Notes under the pieces: model-generated
Database searches by the model: none
What the model was told of the DNA's origin: nothing
The model's input: the letters and a program-made list of their open reading frames with translations, nothing else
NCBI RefSeq assembly: GCF_001649575.2
Contig: NC_051430.1
Location: 17,596,508 to 17,660,507, forward strand
DNA length: 64,000 nucleotides
Direction of reading: 5' to 3'
Source: Kryptolebias marmoratus
Taxonomy: Eukaryota > Chordata > Actinopteri > Cyprinodontiformes > Rivulidae
Part shown: positions 25,601 to 37,900 of the stretch, piece by piece
How positions within the stretch are numbered: position 1 is the first letter of the stretch
How the letters are laid out: every line of letters starts with the position of its first letter
Program-made: the position numbers and the translations under genes

Positions 25601-28600
25601 AGAACTTTTGATGCTTTCAGGCTGCAAGAAAAGGTAAGGTTAAAAATAGTTTGATGATCACGATCATGCACTCAGTGATTATAGCACAAAAACAAATACA
25701 GGCATATTTAAACTCGTATAGATACCTGTGTGAGGCTGTTCCAAAGGTTCACAGTCTCTGTATTTGATTCTCTGTACAGAGTTAGGTAATTGATGATTCC
25801 CTTTCTGAACTGCTGATCCCCTGGCAAGAAAGCATTCAGCATCAGGAGAATAGAAGCTCCCTGAAAGGCAAAAACACACAGATTTAAATCAGTGTGTGAA
25901 GTCCAGTACAAACGTTTCTCACTTAGATGTTGACGTTTAGTGAAAAGCAAATGCTCATACTGTATATTACTTTCATAAATGTACCTTTTCATAGGAGACA
26001 GAGTCAAACATCTCTTCCACTTGCTCAGGCGTATTAACTTCTGTCGAAACAGCATGGGAGGAGTTAAGTGCATCTTTGTCCATGGCTCTGAACCGCATAT
26101 CTAGGAATAAATTACCCTGCAAAACAAACACACAAACACGACTTACTGCAAAGCATGTTTCTGGGGTTAAAGGGTTTCAGTTTTTAAACTTACGATGTCA
26201 AGGTCGGGCAAAACTGTCTCCAGTGACATGTACTGCATGTAGGTCGCAAAGCCTTCGTTGAGCCACAGGTCGTTCCACCAGCTCATAGTTACCAGGTTTC
26301 CAAACCACTGCAATACAGCACCAGAGACGGATCAGTACAAACAACGTGTTCACCATCTCCGCTCCTTTCACAGAACCTCGAGGGGAAAAAAATGAGCACA
26401 TTTAAAAAAATCACCTGATGTGCGAGCTCATGTGCTATGACGGAAGCGACTATTTGTTTATCCAGAGGGGAGGATTCTTTGCCGACGAGCAGGGTGGTCT
26501 CCCGAAAAGTGATGAGCCCCCAGTTCTCCATGGCTCCTGCCAAGAAATCCGGGATCGCTACCAAGTCTGACAAAAAAGCAAAACAAAACAAAAAACAAAC
26601 AGATGTGTAAAAGCAGAAACAAGAATGTTGATTAGAGATGTACAAAATACTATCTGAACACAATCAGTGGAACAGCAGAAGTGTGTGTTTTCTCACCCAG
26701 TTTCTTTAAGGGGTATTTAATTTCAAAGAAATTGTTGTAAAAGTCCAGCAGCTTGGAAGCAGTTTCCAAAGCATACTCAGTGTACTCTTTCTTCTCTGGC
26801 ACAGAATACACAGACACCTAAAACCCACAGAGGCTGATATGATAAATGCTACACACAAACATCTAGACAGCACAAAGGGGTCATCTGTACACCTACATTG
26901 ATTCCTGAAAGATTTTTGCTGATAGAAGTGAAGTCGGCAACAATGAAGGCCACTAGATATGTGGTCATGTTGACATCGGTCTTTTCAAACTCGTCCTGGA
27001 CGAGTCCCTTGGACAGATTTGTAGTTTTGGCCTGAAACACACAACAGAAGAGTGAGATCCTGATGAGCTGAGGTTGTTAGGAAACTAATGTTAATGTGGA
27101 CTAAAGAACTGCAAGCTAACATCAAGACTCCTGCATTAGGAGCTGAAAAGTCTATTAAACATCTGCGCAAACATAGATATGCTGTGCTTGGACTTAAGAA
27201 GATATTGTTTCTCCTTTATAGACAAAACAAAACGTTTTTGGTTTAAGTAGTAGCACTTCCATATAAACCCATAGGGAAAAAATTAACAATAACAATTAGA
27301 AAGTTTCAACTTTTGTAACCTTAGGAGTACAAATGTAATTTTATGTTACCTTAGGCATGTTGGACAGACTCATGTAGTCTGGCTTTCTGTTAATTTTTAT
27401 CAGGAAAGTGGATTTGAAATTTGGCTCGTCAAAACAAGGGAAGGCCTTTCTGGCTGACAGCGGCTCAAACTGTGTTGCTGCAAGGACCCTAAAGACAAAA
27501 GACAGAGATATTACTAAAGCTGAAGAACAAACAAAAGCTTTAAAAATCGACAGAAGACTCAACAAACACGCTTAGTCTTTTTTTGTTGCTATTAGTACAG
27601 CCGTTCTATGTTAATGTCTGTCATGAGGAGTTGACTCAAGTTTATTTTCTTTAACAAATCTTTCACCTGGAGTTACAGCACAACCATTAGTCAAGTGCAC
27701 CTTTTCTTTCCATCCTTATCAGTGTATGAGCTGTTGTAGAAACCATCATAGGTGTTTGAAAGGTTAGCAGAGTAATCCAGGGTCAAAACGCAGCGTTGGT
27801 TTGTTTTCAGCTCCTCTTCGAATTTGACGGCTATCTGCTGCCTGGTTTTGTGCTCCAGCACAGTCACATCACGGGCCGGCCCATCGCCCAGCTGGAAGAG
27901 ACGATATGTCTGTCAGCAACGAAACAGACAACAAAGGCAAAAACCTGAACTGTTATACTGACTAACACATAAACCCCTTTTTAATCAGACCTTGAACGTA
28001 GCTTTGGAAATGTTGAGATTAGCAGCATGCAGGACAATTCGCTTTGTGTTGTGAAGCACAGTCATGCTGATGGCAGTTCTGCCAGCGAAGGTCATGTTGT
28101 CGAGGTCAGGGGTCAAGGTGAGCTCATAGCTGAGGGGGTGTATGCTGTGAGGCAGTCTGAACTGTGTCCATGGAAACACATCCTTATCATCGTCTCCCTG
28201 GGTTGGCTTCGGACAACCTGCCTGTAGAAGGACCGAAGGTGGGAGTAAAACTAACAAACAAAGAAATCTGTCTTGACAGGTAGTGATATGTTTTAAAAAA
28301 ATAAATAGTTTCATATATTCACTGCAAATTCCACCAAAACTGAAATAAATAGTTTTCCTCACCTTGGTAAAAGTGCAACCAGGTAAGAAGCACAGAACCA
28401 TGGTCATGGAGACAACGATCACCAGGACTAACAAACACACAACCATGGTCCGGGCTGAGGGTCGAAAACATGAGCTGAATCAAAAAAAACAAGAGTTTTA
28501 AATTACTTTAGGTAAACCACACATATATGCTGAAGAGCAGTAACACATAATTACTGTAGAGAGTGGTGCCGTAAGAAACAAGAGGCGGGAAAATAAAATT

Positions 28601-31600
28601 ATCTTGGTACAAATTTGCTCTTTACACACCAACACCTATATTCACTGAAACGTATCTGGATCATGTGGGAGGAAATCGATTGTTTTGAGTAGAGACAGAC
28701 CATTACACCTCAGTCCCTTTTTAAAAATAATCAGCAGTAGGCCGTACATGTGCATACTTCATTTATTACCATGAAGGAAAGTGAAGAGCAGCAGCTGCTA
28801 CAACTAGCTTACTGTAGCCCACAGTTTTTTTAAGCGAGAAAGCTCTTCTATATCTTATTTTTAAGTACACAAGTTCTTCTAAAGGTTGTTAAATATCAGT
28901 TTATTTAAAGGTAGGCAACTAGTTTTATATTTTGGTAAATGAAAAATACTTTAGACAAAAAACAAACAAACAAAAAAGTGAAAAAATGAACATCTAAAAA
29001 TACATCAGCAGGAACTTTGTGAATTATTAGAAGTTAAGTCCTGGAAAAGATTCCCTGATGTGTAATTTTATTTTTTAATCAGAAATAACTCATTTGTTTA
29101 CATGTTGTTAAATTTAATCTACAACGATCCTGCAGGGGGCGCTCACGCTGTTTTGGCTTCAACTTCTGCATCATATTTCTTCTTCTAGTTAATAATTTAT
29201 GTCGATGAAACATTCTCAGAAAACACTTCCCAACCAGAAGTGATTCATTAGATGAAGCTGAAGGGTCTCTGTGTAAAAATCTCATTTATTCATTTAAATC
29301 AAAACAAAACTTTAAATTTTTATTATGTGCATTCAATTTGTGTCCTCCTCGTCTTTTTTGGGATTACGTTTGATCTCCATTTCAATTGGTTAGAAACACA
29401 GCTAAAACTTCATTTGAACAGCATCATAATTGCTGATATTTTATTTAAAAGTTCAGATGTTGTAATGATTACTGAATAAAACATTTGTTACACTACCTTA
29501 TATATTATCGATCACTACAGCTTACTTTTTTCTTATCGAACATTGTAACTGTAACCACAAGATTTCTATTTGAACTTTGAACGTCCCAGCAGTTTCTGGG
29601 AATATTTCAAGATGCATCTCATTATCACTACAGGTTAGTGTATAATTCTCCAGGAAGCTGTGAGAGCTAAGATCGTAAAAAAATCAAATAGATTAATGAG
29701 TTTAAAGCTGCTCAAAGTGCTTTCAGTCAGTTTTAATCATTCTACAAAGCTAGAAACAATGCCCAAACCTTTAACTAATCATTTTTGTAAGATCTAAAAA
29801 CAACAAATCCCAGAATGCTTAGAAATGTGACCCCAAAAAATGATGCAAAACTACAAGTGCAGACCGATCCAGATGGTTTTTACCTCGGTGGAGACTGTCT
29901 AGCGTAAGGGGAGGAGCTGGACCTTTGAGCAGAGCTGCGATTCATAAAAGACATGCCCAGAAGACGAGCTGAAGACTCGCAGTCCTCCTCTTCATCGTCC
30001 AGGTCGTTCTCTCCCAGGCCACGCACTAGTAACCGGGAGCTACGAGGCTCGTAGGCCACCTCATCAGGGTCAAGAGGAGAAAACGTCTAAAGAGAGAGGG
30101 AAATATCCAAAACACTCAGTTCTTCTACAGATTGAACCTGCAGTGTTTGACACACAATGTTTAAAAACAGATTGCCTTTCCAGTCAGTTTAATCAGTGCA
30201 GGGTAACTTGTATGTCTGTCTAATAGAATCCGGAGATATTTTGGTCTTAATTCATTAAAATCAAAATCCAAACAGAAATTATGTGTTTTAAACTTGTCTG
30301 TAGTTTCATACTTTTCTATCAACACCTATATTCTTAAAATGATATATACTCTACTTGTATTACTTTAATGGTTTTATATTAACAGCTACTGAAATGGGCG
30401 TACTGGAAATGTGGTGGAGTCTTTGGCTAAATCCACAACATCTGGCTCTTCTTCGAACATGCTGTTCTCGATCATGTTCCTCGGCAGGTTAGCTCGCTCT
30501 GCGGTGCACAGAGAAAACAAAATCAGTGAGTTCATTCAGAAAATGGGTATATACACTAACAGAAGACAAACAATAATTACGCTGGAGTCGCAAATGTTAG
30601 CATACGCGCAGCGTTGTTTTTATTTTTCCTTCAAAATGTAGCGACAACTAGACACCCGTTTGTTGTGATCACAGAAAGTGGAAAAAAACAAAACATTTAA
30701 GAAAACAGTAAACACCGTATGTGTTTTTGCAATATCCTGTTCACACACGTCTTAGTTTTCATTATATGGCACCATGACCTTAAAAAAAAAACTGGTTTCT
30801 CCACTCGGTGTGAAATATTTCAGTACTCATCGGACTAAACTGGTAATCACTGAAATGATCCTCTTTCTTTCTAGTAGCTAGTTAGTGAGTTTATTTAACT
30901 ATGACAAAATCAAGCAGCTGAGGAAGTCCTCCGAGACTAAGAAAAGGTCTATGCAAAAAATAATTAAATAAATAACCTTCCGGTCTTGTCATGTGCTACT
31001 GCAGTATAGAAAAACCACCACTTCCTGCGACTTACATGCAAATTCAGCAAAAGAACAAGAATAAAGTCCTGTTTCACTGAACCCACGTCAGTTTCAGGAA
31101 ACAATCAGAGGCCTGTTTAGCTTCCTAATTCAATAACTTAAGTCGTAAAACACTGTTTCACAGTCCATACATGCTTTTACGAGTGATGGGTACTGCACAA
31201 TCTGTTTCAACATTTCATGGATTTGAACAAAAAGTGGACAGAGAGGAAGCGACAGTAAACACCCACTGAAGACGTATGGTTCACCTAACAATAATGACAG
31301 CAAACACAGTTTAAACTTCCTCAAAACATATAAACAGCCAAGAAATGTGAATGGTGTGAACTACGTGAGTCTTTGTCTGCTCTGTGCAGGGTTTCTGCCA
31401 TGACTGCAGCACGCCGCTGCCTCCCTGTCTGAACCACACTGCCGTGGTATGAATGTCTATTAATAGGCAACGAGCCTATAGTTAGGTGCTGTGTAATGTC
31501 CAGAAAAGGTTATAATAAAAATAAATACTTTGTAACTCAGACTGCCACTTCTAACGTATGGGGTTTATTGTTGCGATCATGGTCATAGACAGGTTATGGA

Positions 31601-32677
31601 AGCAAATGACCCGTTTGGATGAAAATGGTTGTGATTATGTTGGCCAACGAGCAAAAATATGACGAACCAATATTGTTGGAACGACTGCAATAAAGCATGT
31701 TATCTTCAGGCTTCGCTCTTTCTGTTTACTCAAAACATTTATTAAACTTTCATAATGTCTGAGCAACTCACGGTTAAACATTTGTTTGACAATGGCAGGT
31801 GTGTCCATTTATTCAGCACAAGTGTAAACACAAAACACACACAGGGTATAAGGCTGCAAAGTACAACTACATGGGTGCTGGTCTGTAATTTCCTGCAGGG
31901 GTTTAGGACAGGGATAGGCAACGCTGGTCCTCGAGGGCCACTATCCTGCAAGTTTTACTCGTTTCCCTGCTCCAACACACCTGATTCAGTGGTTAAATGA
32001 CCTCTTCATGTTCTGCAGAAGCCTGTTAATCACCCATTGATTCAAATCAGGTGTGTTGGAGCAGAGGAACAAGTAAAACATGCAGGATAGGGTTGCCTGC
32101 CCCTGGTTTAGGAAGAGCGAGTGTTTACAAGTGGTTATCAGATCAGAATGTGATTGCAAAATTCAAGTTTGGCCTCATACTACAAAAGCACAAAGTCATG
32201 ACCAAGAACGCTCACACACACACAGAAAAGGGAAGTCAGACTGCTGTGATTTGGGTGTTGTTTTTTCAGCCTGCAATTAAAGCTTGAATTAAAAGCCCAG
32301 CTCCCTGACATTATTAGAAAATAAGCTGACTACTTGTAGCCTATAAACTCTTTGCAGCAATCTAAAGTATGTGCAGAAACAAACTACCAGGCTCGAACTG
32401 TGTAAACATTTGCTGAAACATGAATGAATGCTGCTTGTTTTACTTTCACTCCTGACAGGAAAAAACACCTCCAGTTCAAGCTAAACACAGACGTATAATT
32501 TATTGTTTTTGTAACAACTTGAGCCTAATGTGGCCTTGCTTGCAGACGAAGACAGAGTGGTTAAAAGGACATTTCTCGTGTCCCTGCAGGACTGTGTTGG
32601 ACAGACACTAGCTGGCCTGCTGCTGTTAGCTCGGTCTCCCCGTCCTTACCTGAGCTGTTGTCGTCAAACAGATCCAT
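22681..32677 (-). CDS. lnpep: Leucyl/cystinyl aminopeptidase (IRAP, oxytocinase), M1 zinc protease
   Basis: This type II membrane zinc aminopeptidase removes N-terminal residues from peptide hormones and trims endosomal peptides for cross-presentation. There are 22 coding exons in frame, giving 1024 residues: 32650-32677, 30404-30498, 29884-30086, 28363-28474, 27991-28221, 27701-27891, 27350-27488, 26897-27031, 26697-26817, 26415-26566, 26194-26307, 25985-26116, 25726-25860, 24956-25110, 24792-24880, 24527-24710, 24269-24425, 23885-24069, 23571-23732, 23079-23219, 22889-22970 and 22681-22812. The cytoplasmic tail carries the conserved [20 protein letters not shown] and RLLVRGLGE sorting region. 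One transmembrane helix covers about 119-139. GAMEN is at 429-433, HELAH at 464-468 and the third zinc ligand Glu487 in LNEGFA; as I recall, the human enzyme has the same numbering. The C-terminus, ending [12 protein letters not shown], is typical. No frameshift or lost key residue is seen. The start is fixed by the short MDLFDDNSS exon; a longer alternative N-terminus from another first exon is possible. Confidence 0.95.
25218..25269 (+). mobile_element. 3' end of a non-LTR element/SINE in lnpep intron 13
   Basis: The stretch 'ccctttgggattaataaagt' followed by TTGAAT-type short repeats is the usual 3' tail of several fish LINE/SINE families. Only the terminal part is recognisable; the remaining intron (25111-25725) is otherwise unassigned. 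Confidence 0.45.
31908..32108. mobile_element. Fold-back MITE in lnpep intron 1
   Basis: The left arm contains 'ctatcctgcaagttttactc' and 'ctgctccaacacacctgatt'. The right arm contains the inverse 'aatcaggtgtgttggagcag' and 'gtaaaacatgcaggatag'. The arms are about 55-60 bases long and separated by about 70 bases. This is a common teleost inverted-repeat element without coding capacity; a half copy lies near 19.85-20.0 kb. Confidence 0.65.
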
Positions 32678-33120
32678 CTTTAATGTCTCTCAAAGACTCC
32701 TTCGCGTCCGAAGAAACGAGGAAGCCCCTGATCGTTCAAGGACGTTCAGCAGAGGCGTGATGTTTTTGGTTCTTGCCCACAATCCTCCGCAGGCTATCAG
32801 AGGCTCACAGTAAATAGCCGTCTGTCCCTACTTGTACTGCCCGTCAGCTAACTACGCAGAAGCTAGCTCGGAACTAGCCAACTTCTGACTATCTGACAGA
32901 GCAACATTCAGCCAATATTAGCCGCTTACCAAAACTTTTTCGCCCATAGCTGCTCGTTAGGAGGACACACTCAAAATTTAAACCCCGAGGCCAAAATAAA
33001 AAACTAATTGGTTCAACGTGCTGCACAAAATGTGGCTGAATCCAATGATACTTTTCCTCCGCTCGCTCCACCAGAACAGTTGTTGACAGCGTCGTAGATG
33101 GGAGAGCGCTGCTGGTTTCT

Positions 33121-33179
33121 GATTGGATGGGGCCGAAAAGAGGCGGGGCCAGAACGCCTGACGTGCGCACGCACGTCAG
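33121..33179 (-). promoter_or_regulatory. lnpep: lnpep promoter elements (CCAAT, GC box, CRE-type inverted repeat)
   Basis: About 440-500 bases upstream of the lnpep ATG is a CpG-containing patch. It holds an inverted CCAAT (ATTGG on plus, 33122-33126), a GC box (GGCGGGGC near 33142-33149) and a perfect 10+2+10 inverted repeat at 33158-33179 with outward TGACGT/ACGTCA half-sites. The arrangement looks like a housekeeping promoter with a CREB/ATF-type element. The transcription start is not determined. Confidence 0.5.
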
Positions 33180-34372
33180 CGCCATAGACCGTGTGTTATG
33201 TTAACAGCTTTTTTCCAGGGCACAATTTTTAAAAACAAAATTGAACCCCATCCCCCCCACGGTTTTCAAAACGCCACATACAATGGGCACAATCATACTT
33301 CCAGATTGCAGAAATCTGATACTTCCCCCTTTAAAAAAAAAACACACTGATGTGCTAAATTTAAAGCACTTTTATTCTCTTCATGATAAGTATAGGTGAT
33401 GTTTACAGGAAAAGCAGACAAATAGATTCACCAAGCAACCCTACAATGCTGCAGACTGATGAAATTTTGATTTCATGTCAGTCATTCTGGATGTCCAAAC
33501 AAAATATATTCCAGTTTTCTTACTGTTGTAAGCTTGGCAAACATCTGAGTAGAGAAATACTGTAAAAACAAACCAACCAAACAAACAAAAAACTAAACCC
33601 ACCACACTTACATGCAGGGTGGGAGTGTACTAGGATTCATCTCTTTGCCTAGCTGGAGCTTGCCATAAATTTCATCATCAACATCACAGGTTACATCCTT
33701 TTGCAAAGCAACATGGGAAGCACCTCCTTGTGTGCCGAATCCACTCCCAGGCAGATGCTGTATCATTATAGTGGTTACCTGATTGGCATTTCAATTAAGC
33801 ACCTAGGTGTTGGCACAGCTGGTGGATGTGTTTTGAAAGGTCCATGCTTTGAAGTAGCAAGGAGGAACATCGGGTTATATTTCTGTGTCTAAAATACATA
33901 AATGTGTTTAGTGTTTTGCAAAAAATCTGAGGCTGACATTGTGCTTACAGTGTCCAGTTCTGCTAACAGTCATAAAAACAACTGTAAGGATATTTGGTCA
34001 AAGCATGCTTTTTTTTGTTTCTTTTAATGTAAATTTTGCAATACTTTCAAATGGCAAAGTATTGTTAAAAGCTCATTTAACAAAAGTATTCAAAATCATA
34101 ACATTTTCAACCCTAATCCTTTTTATAAATATACAAGTTTTAACCAAAGCTTAATCCATAAACTTATAGACAACACAATGAACAGAGCATAAATACCATA
34201 AAATACTTGTTGAAATACTACCTTGCTCTACATGTAGGCTCTGGCCATGAAGCAAAATATAAATAAAATTGAAAACAAAAATTATAAAAAAAATAAACAT
34301 GGACACAATGAAAAAATAGCATCTGTGTACATAACACATCAGACAAAGATACCAAAAGGTACAACAAACAGT
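33180..34372. other. Between erap2 3' end and lnpep promoter
   Basis: No exon is recognised here. On the minus strand a second AATAAA occurs at 33371-33376, so an extended erap2 3' UTR of about 1.6 kb could run through most of this stretch. It is AT-rich with A-tracts and no clear transposon. Confidence 0.4.
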
Positions 34373-34953
34373 TTTATTGTTTGGTGACGGGTTCATCAGT
34401 ACAATCCTTGTGTGTCATTTTGAAATGAATTTCATACATTCACACACATAAAGACTTACAACATTTATACACATTCTGAACTTCTACTGCACACCTGCTA
34501 CTTCCAACAATTTTTTTTTAATCAGTAAAACCCTAAATCTTAACAAATCTTCATTTACAAAAACTCTTTTAACAAGGTCAGCAAAGATCTTTACACATAT
34601 TCATCAAAAACACACACAATACTTTAGTTCTAATAATTTTAGGACCTTGTACTGAGTTCCATTCAAATCTAACCATTACCAGTACACGGTTAACCCGAAC
34701 CCTAACCTAAATCCAGTTCACACATCAGCCTCAAACCTAACCCCTAACCCAAAATATTATGTTTTACCTCATTAGAATTGAGCTTTGTTTTGACATGGGA
34801 GCTTGTTTTGACAAGGGAGGTGATTCAGCTAAAAAAAGTCCAAAAAAGAGGTCCCCCCCCCACACACACACACACACGCACTTTAATCGGTTCTTCCTGT
34901 TGTATAGACCAGCTGTATAGTTGCAGACCTGTCATAGACCCATCTGTTTGTTA
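34373..34953 (-). other. erap2: erap2 3' UTR with polyadenylation signal
   Basis: On the minus strand AATAAA at 34373-34378 lies about 575 bases after the erap2 stop. The plus strand shows a short C-run followed by CA repeats near 34853-34879, i.e. a GT-rich stretch in the transcript. No other feature is seen. Confidence 0.45.
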
Positions 34954-37900
34954 TCATTTCACCTGTTCCTTCAGCCAGTTTCTCAGAGTTTCTAAGTTTC
35001 TCTGAACCCAGCGGATATTTTTCTGCACGTTGTCCAGGGCCATCTGCGTTGTTCTCAGCTGAGAGGCTTGTTCTTTAATGGACTCAAAAAACATCTGCAC
35101 CTGAGGAACAAAACAAGCATATTTATTTAACATATGACAGAAATGGACACTTCTTAACTCTGTTAACGCCGTTTTAGCTAAGATTAAAAAACAGTACAAA
35201 ATACTAACTCATTAAACTAAAATAAAACAAGGTTTTATCTGTGATTTAGTATTTCATAGTTATATGTAAAAATAAAGAAAGCAAGCAAATCAGTTTTTGG
35301 TAAGGGGAAAGAATGATTGTAATTTTGACCATATTCAAGTAAAAAATTCTGAATTTCTTCTCAACATATATTTGTATATTGGTATGTGTCTAACTTTTTA
35401 TATATATATAATATATTAAGACGTTAAAAATTTAAAAGTAGATTTACTTCACTAAGCTCTTCTGGGGATGAAAACTGGCCTGTGGTCCCAATGATGATGT
35501 TTCTGATGCAAAATGAGCCTAACTGGAACCTGCAGTTCAGAAAGAAAAAAAACGTCTGCTTGTGGCATCAATTCAAACGTTAGTACTAAGTGCAAAGCTA
35601 AATGTTGGATTTACAAGTGCAGCTTGATAAACCACACTTTTTATTTCAATGCAGGGCTCAAAGTATGAGTTATTTATTTGTCATACTAACTTTTGAACCA
35701 GTGTGTCCCAGTTCTCTTTGACAAAGTTCCAAGCAAGGTAACGTCCACGCGGGTTCCTGGCCACCATCAGGATGAGACTGGACAGGTCCTGCGATCGGAT
35801 CACCTTCCCCTCCAGACCCAGCGCCAGCAGTCTGCAGCACAAACACACTGCTGACTTAAATCTGCTGCATCTATGACACCTATCATGGATTCAATCAGCA
35901 CTTTTTTTCCCAACAAAATCAGGACAATAACTCCTGTTAACCACAAGATGGCAGCATTAGGTGTTTTGACATAAAGCGAAAAGTAGAGAGCCTACAGCAC
36001 CTTTGCAGTTTGTGTGCGTCTCTGCTGCTGGTCAAGGCAAACAGGATCTTGTGTTTTTGTGCTCCAGAGAGAGAAATGTTGTATATATGTAAAAGTGACA
36101 TCCAGCCATGCTCATCCTGAGCTCCCACTGAGTACACCGTCTCCACCACATCAGTCGGCAGGCTACAGTAAACACATGTAGAAACGTGCACATTATAGGG
36201 ACACAAATAATGACTTTTAATGATGGGCGAGTGTGACAGTTCATCACTTTGTCAAACCTGAGTGTCTCGTTGGACTGAAGCCAGTCTTTGAAGAGCTGAT
36301 CTGCGCGCTCCAGACAGGGAGGATAGTCCAGGTGGCAGGCCAGCGACAGGACCTCTGACCTCAGGCGTCGCTCTGACACAGTGCCGCTGTCGCTCCATGT
36401 CTGCTGGTCGATGACGGCACGGAAGAAGTGCAGGATGTACTTCTGCACAGAGACACACGCAGACGCAAAATAAAGATTTCATGCTGACAAAAAAAATCAT
36501 AGAAAGGATGAGGTTCTGTTTGCTTACTCTCAGGCTGTGAGTTAAACTCGGCTCGTCTCGTTTTTCAATCAAGTGATAAAAGGCCTCCAGATATCCGAGT
36601 CCTTGGAGGAGAGGGACTGTGTGTTTCTCCAATTGAAGATAACCAATCAGGTCCATGGCTTTATTAAGTGGAAGATGGCCTGCCCTTTAAAACAAAAACA
36701 AAACAACTTTTGAAAACATTTTGTAGCTCATTATACCTGTTATATTTGTAGCTCTATTTTTACAGGCAGACAGAAAAGTATGTTGTTATCTCATTTATAC
36801 TTACGTGACCAGCTGAAATGCATTGTGTATCAAGTGGGTCCTGTCCTTGTAGCTCAGAGCGGTGTGGTTTTCCCTCAGCAGTTCAGTCATCACATCCCAA
36901 CCATCATCAGCATAATGAACCACGTAATATCCCGTCATATCAGAGTTCATTTTCACCCAGCCGACTTCCTCTCCAATGTAAACACTGTCTAAATAAAACA
37001 AAACCCGCAAAACTTACAGAACGGTACATTAAGGTTAAGGTTATAAGAGCGGGATAGTCTCTCAGCTTTTACCTGTTTGTGACGTCATCAGGTGTCTGTG
37101 GATGGTGCTGGAGGCATCTGTCTTGTACGTCAGAGGGATGTGCCAAAGGAAACTGTGCAAAAAACAAGAAAATTTTACTTCAAAATATACACTTAAAATG
37201 TAAAATGTACATAAAATTATCTCTGCAAGTTACCCCTGTTGCACTGTGGCCCACACAGGGTCAGAAGGAAGAACGGTCCTCAAGAAGCGGTCCTGCCTAA
37301 GCTGCAGCCGAGGCCCACTCCTCGATACTGTTACCAGAGGAATACCTTTCTGCAGCGTCCAAGAGTTCATCATGGCTGTCAGGTTCAGATGTTCCCCTGC
37401 AAACAGATACTGCAGAGGGCAGGACATTGACAATTACGTTCACGACCTTTTAAAAACAGGCCTGTGAGGCGATGCTTCAGGTTTTACTCACTGCGTTCTT
37501 GGAAGCCTGGCTGCTGCTGTAGCAGTGTTTTCCTGAGATGAAGTCATCCTCTGAGCATGTCTGAAAAACAAAACAAATAGCAAAATTTTCCATTTTCTTT
37601 CAATTAAACACCACAATGTTTATATGGTACACATATTCCAAGTGCTTGACATCGTCCAAAATGTTTGCTTAAAACTTTAGCATTAACTTTTAGAGTCAAC
37701 ACTGTTTGTTTGTTAGCAAGATATCTCATGATCCATTGAACAAATTTAAATTAAAGTCTCAAAAAGTAATCATTGGATGTACATCTACAACTAAATAACT
37801 TTTAAGACAACTCAGTTCAAGATGGCTGCCATAACAAATTGTTCTTTTTAGGGTAGACTAAAAAGGCTACAACTCTATTTCAGCATAAGATGATCTTAGA

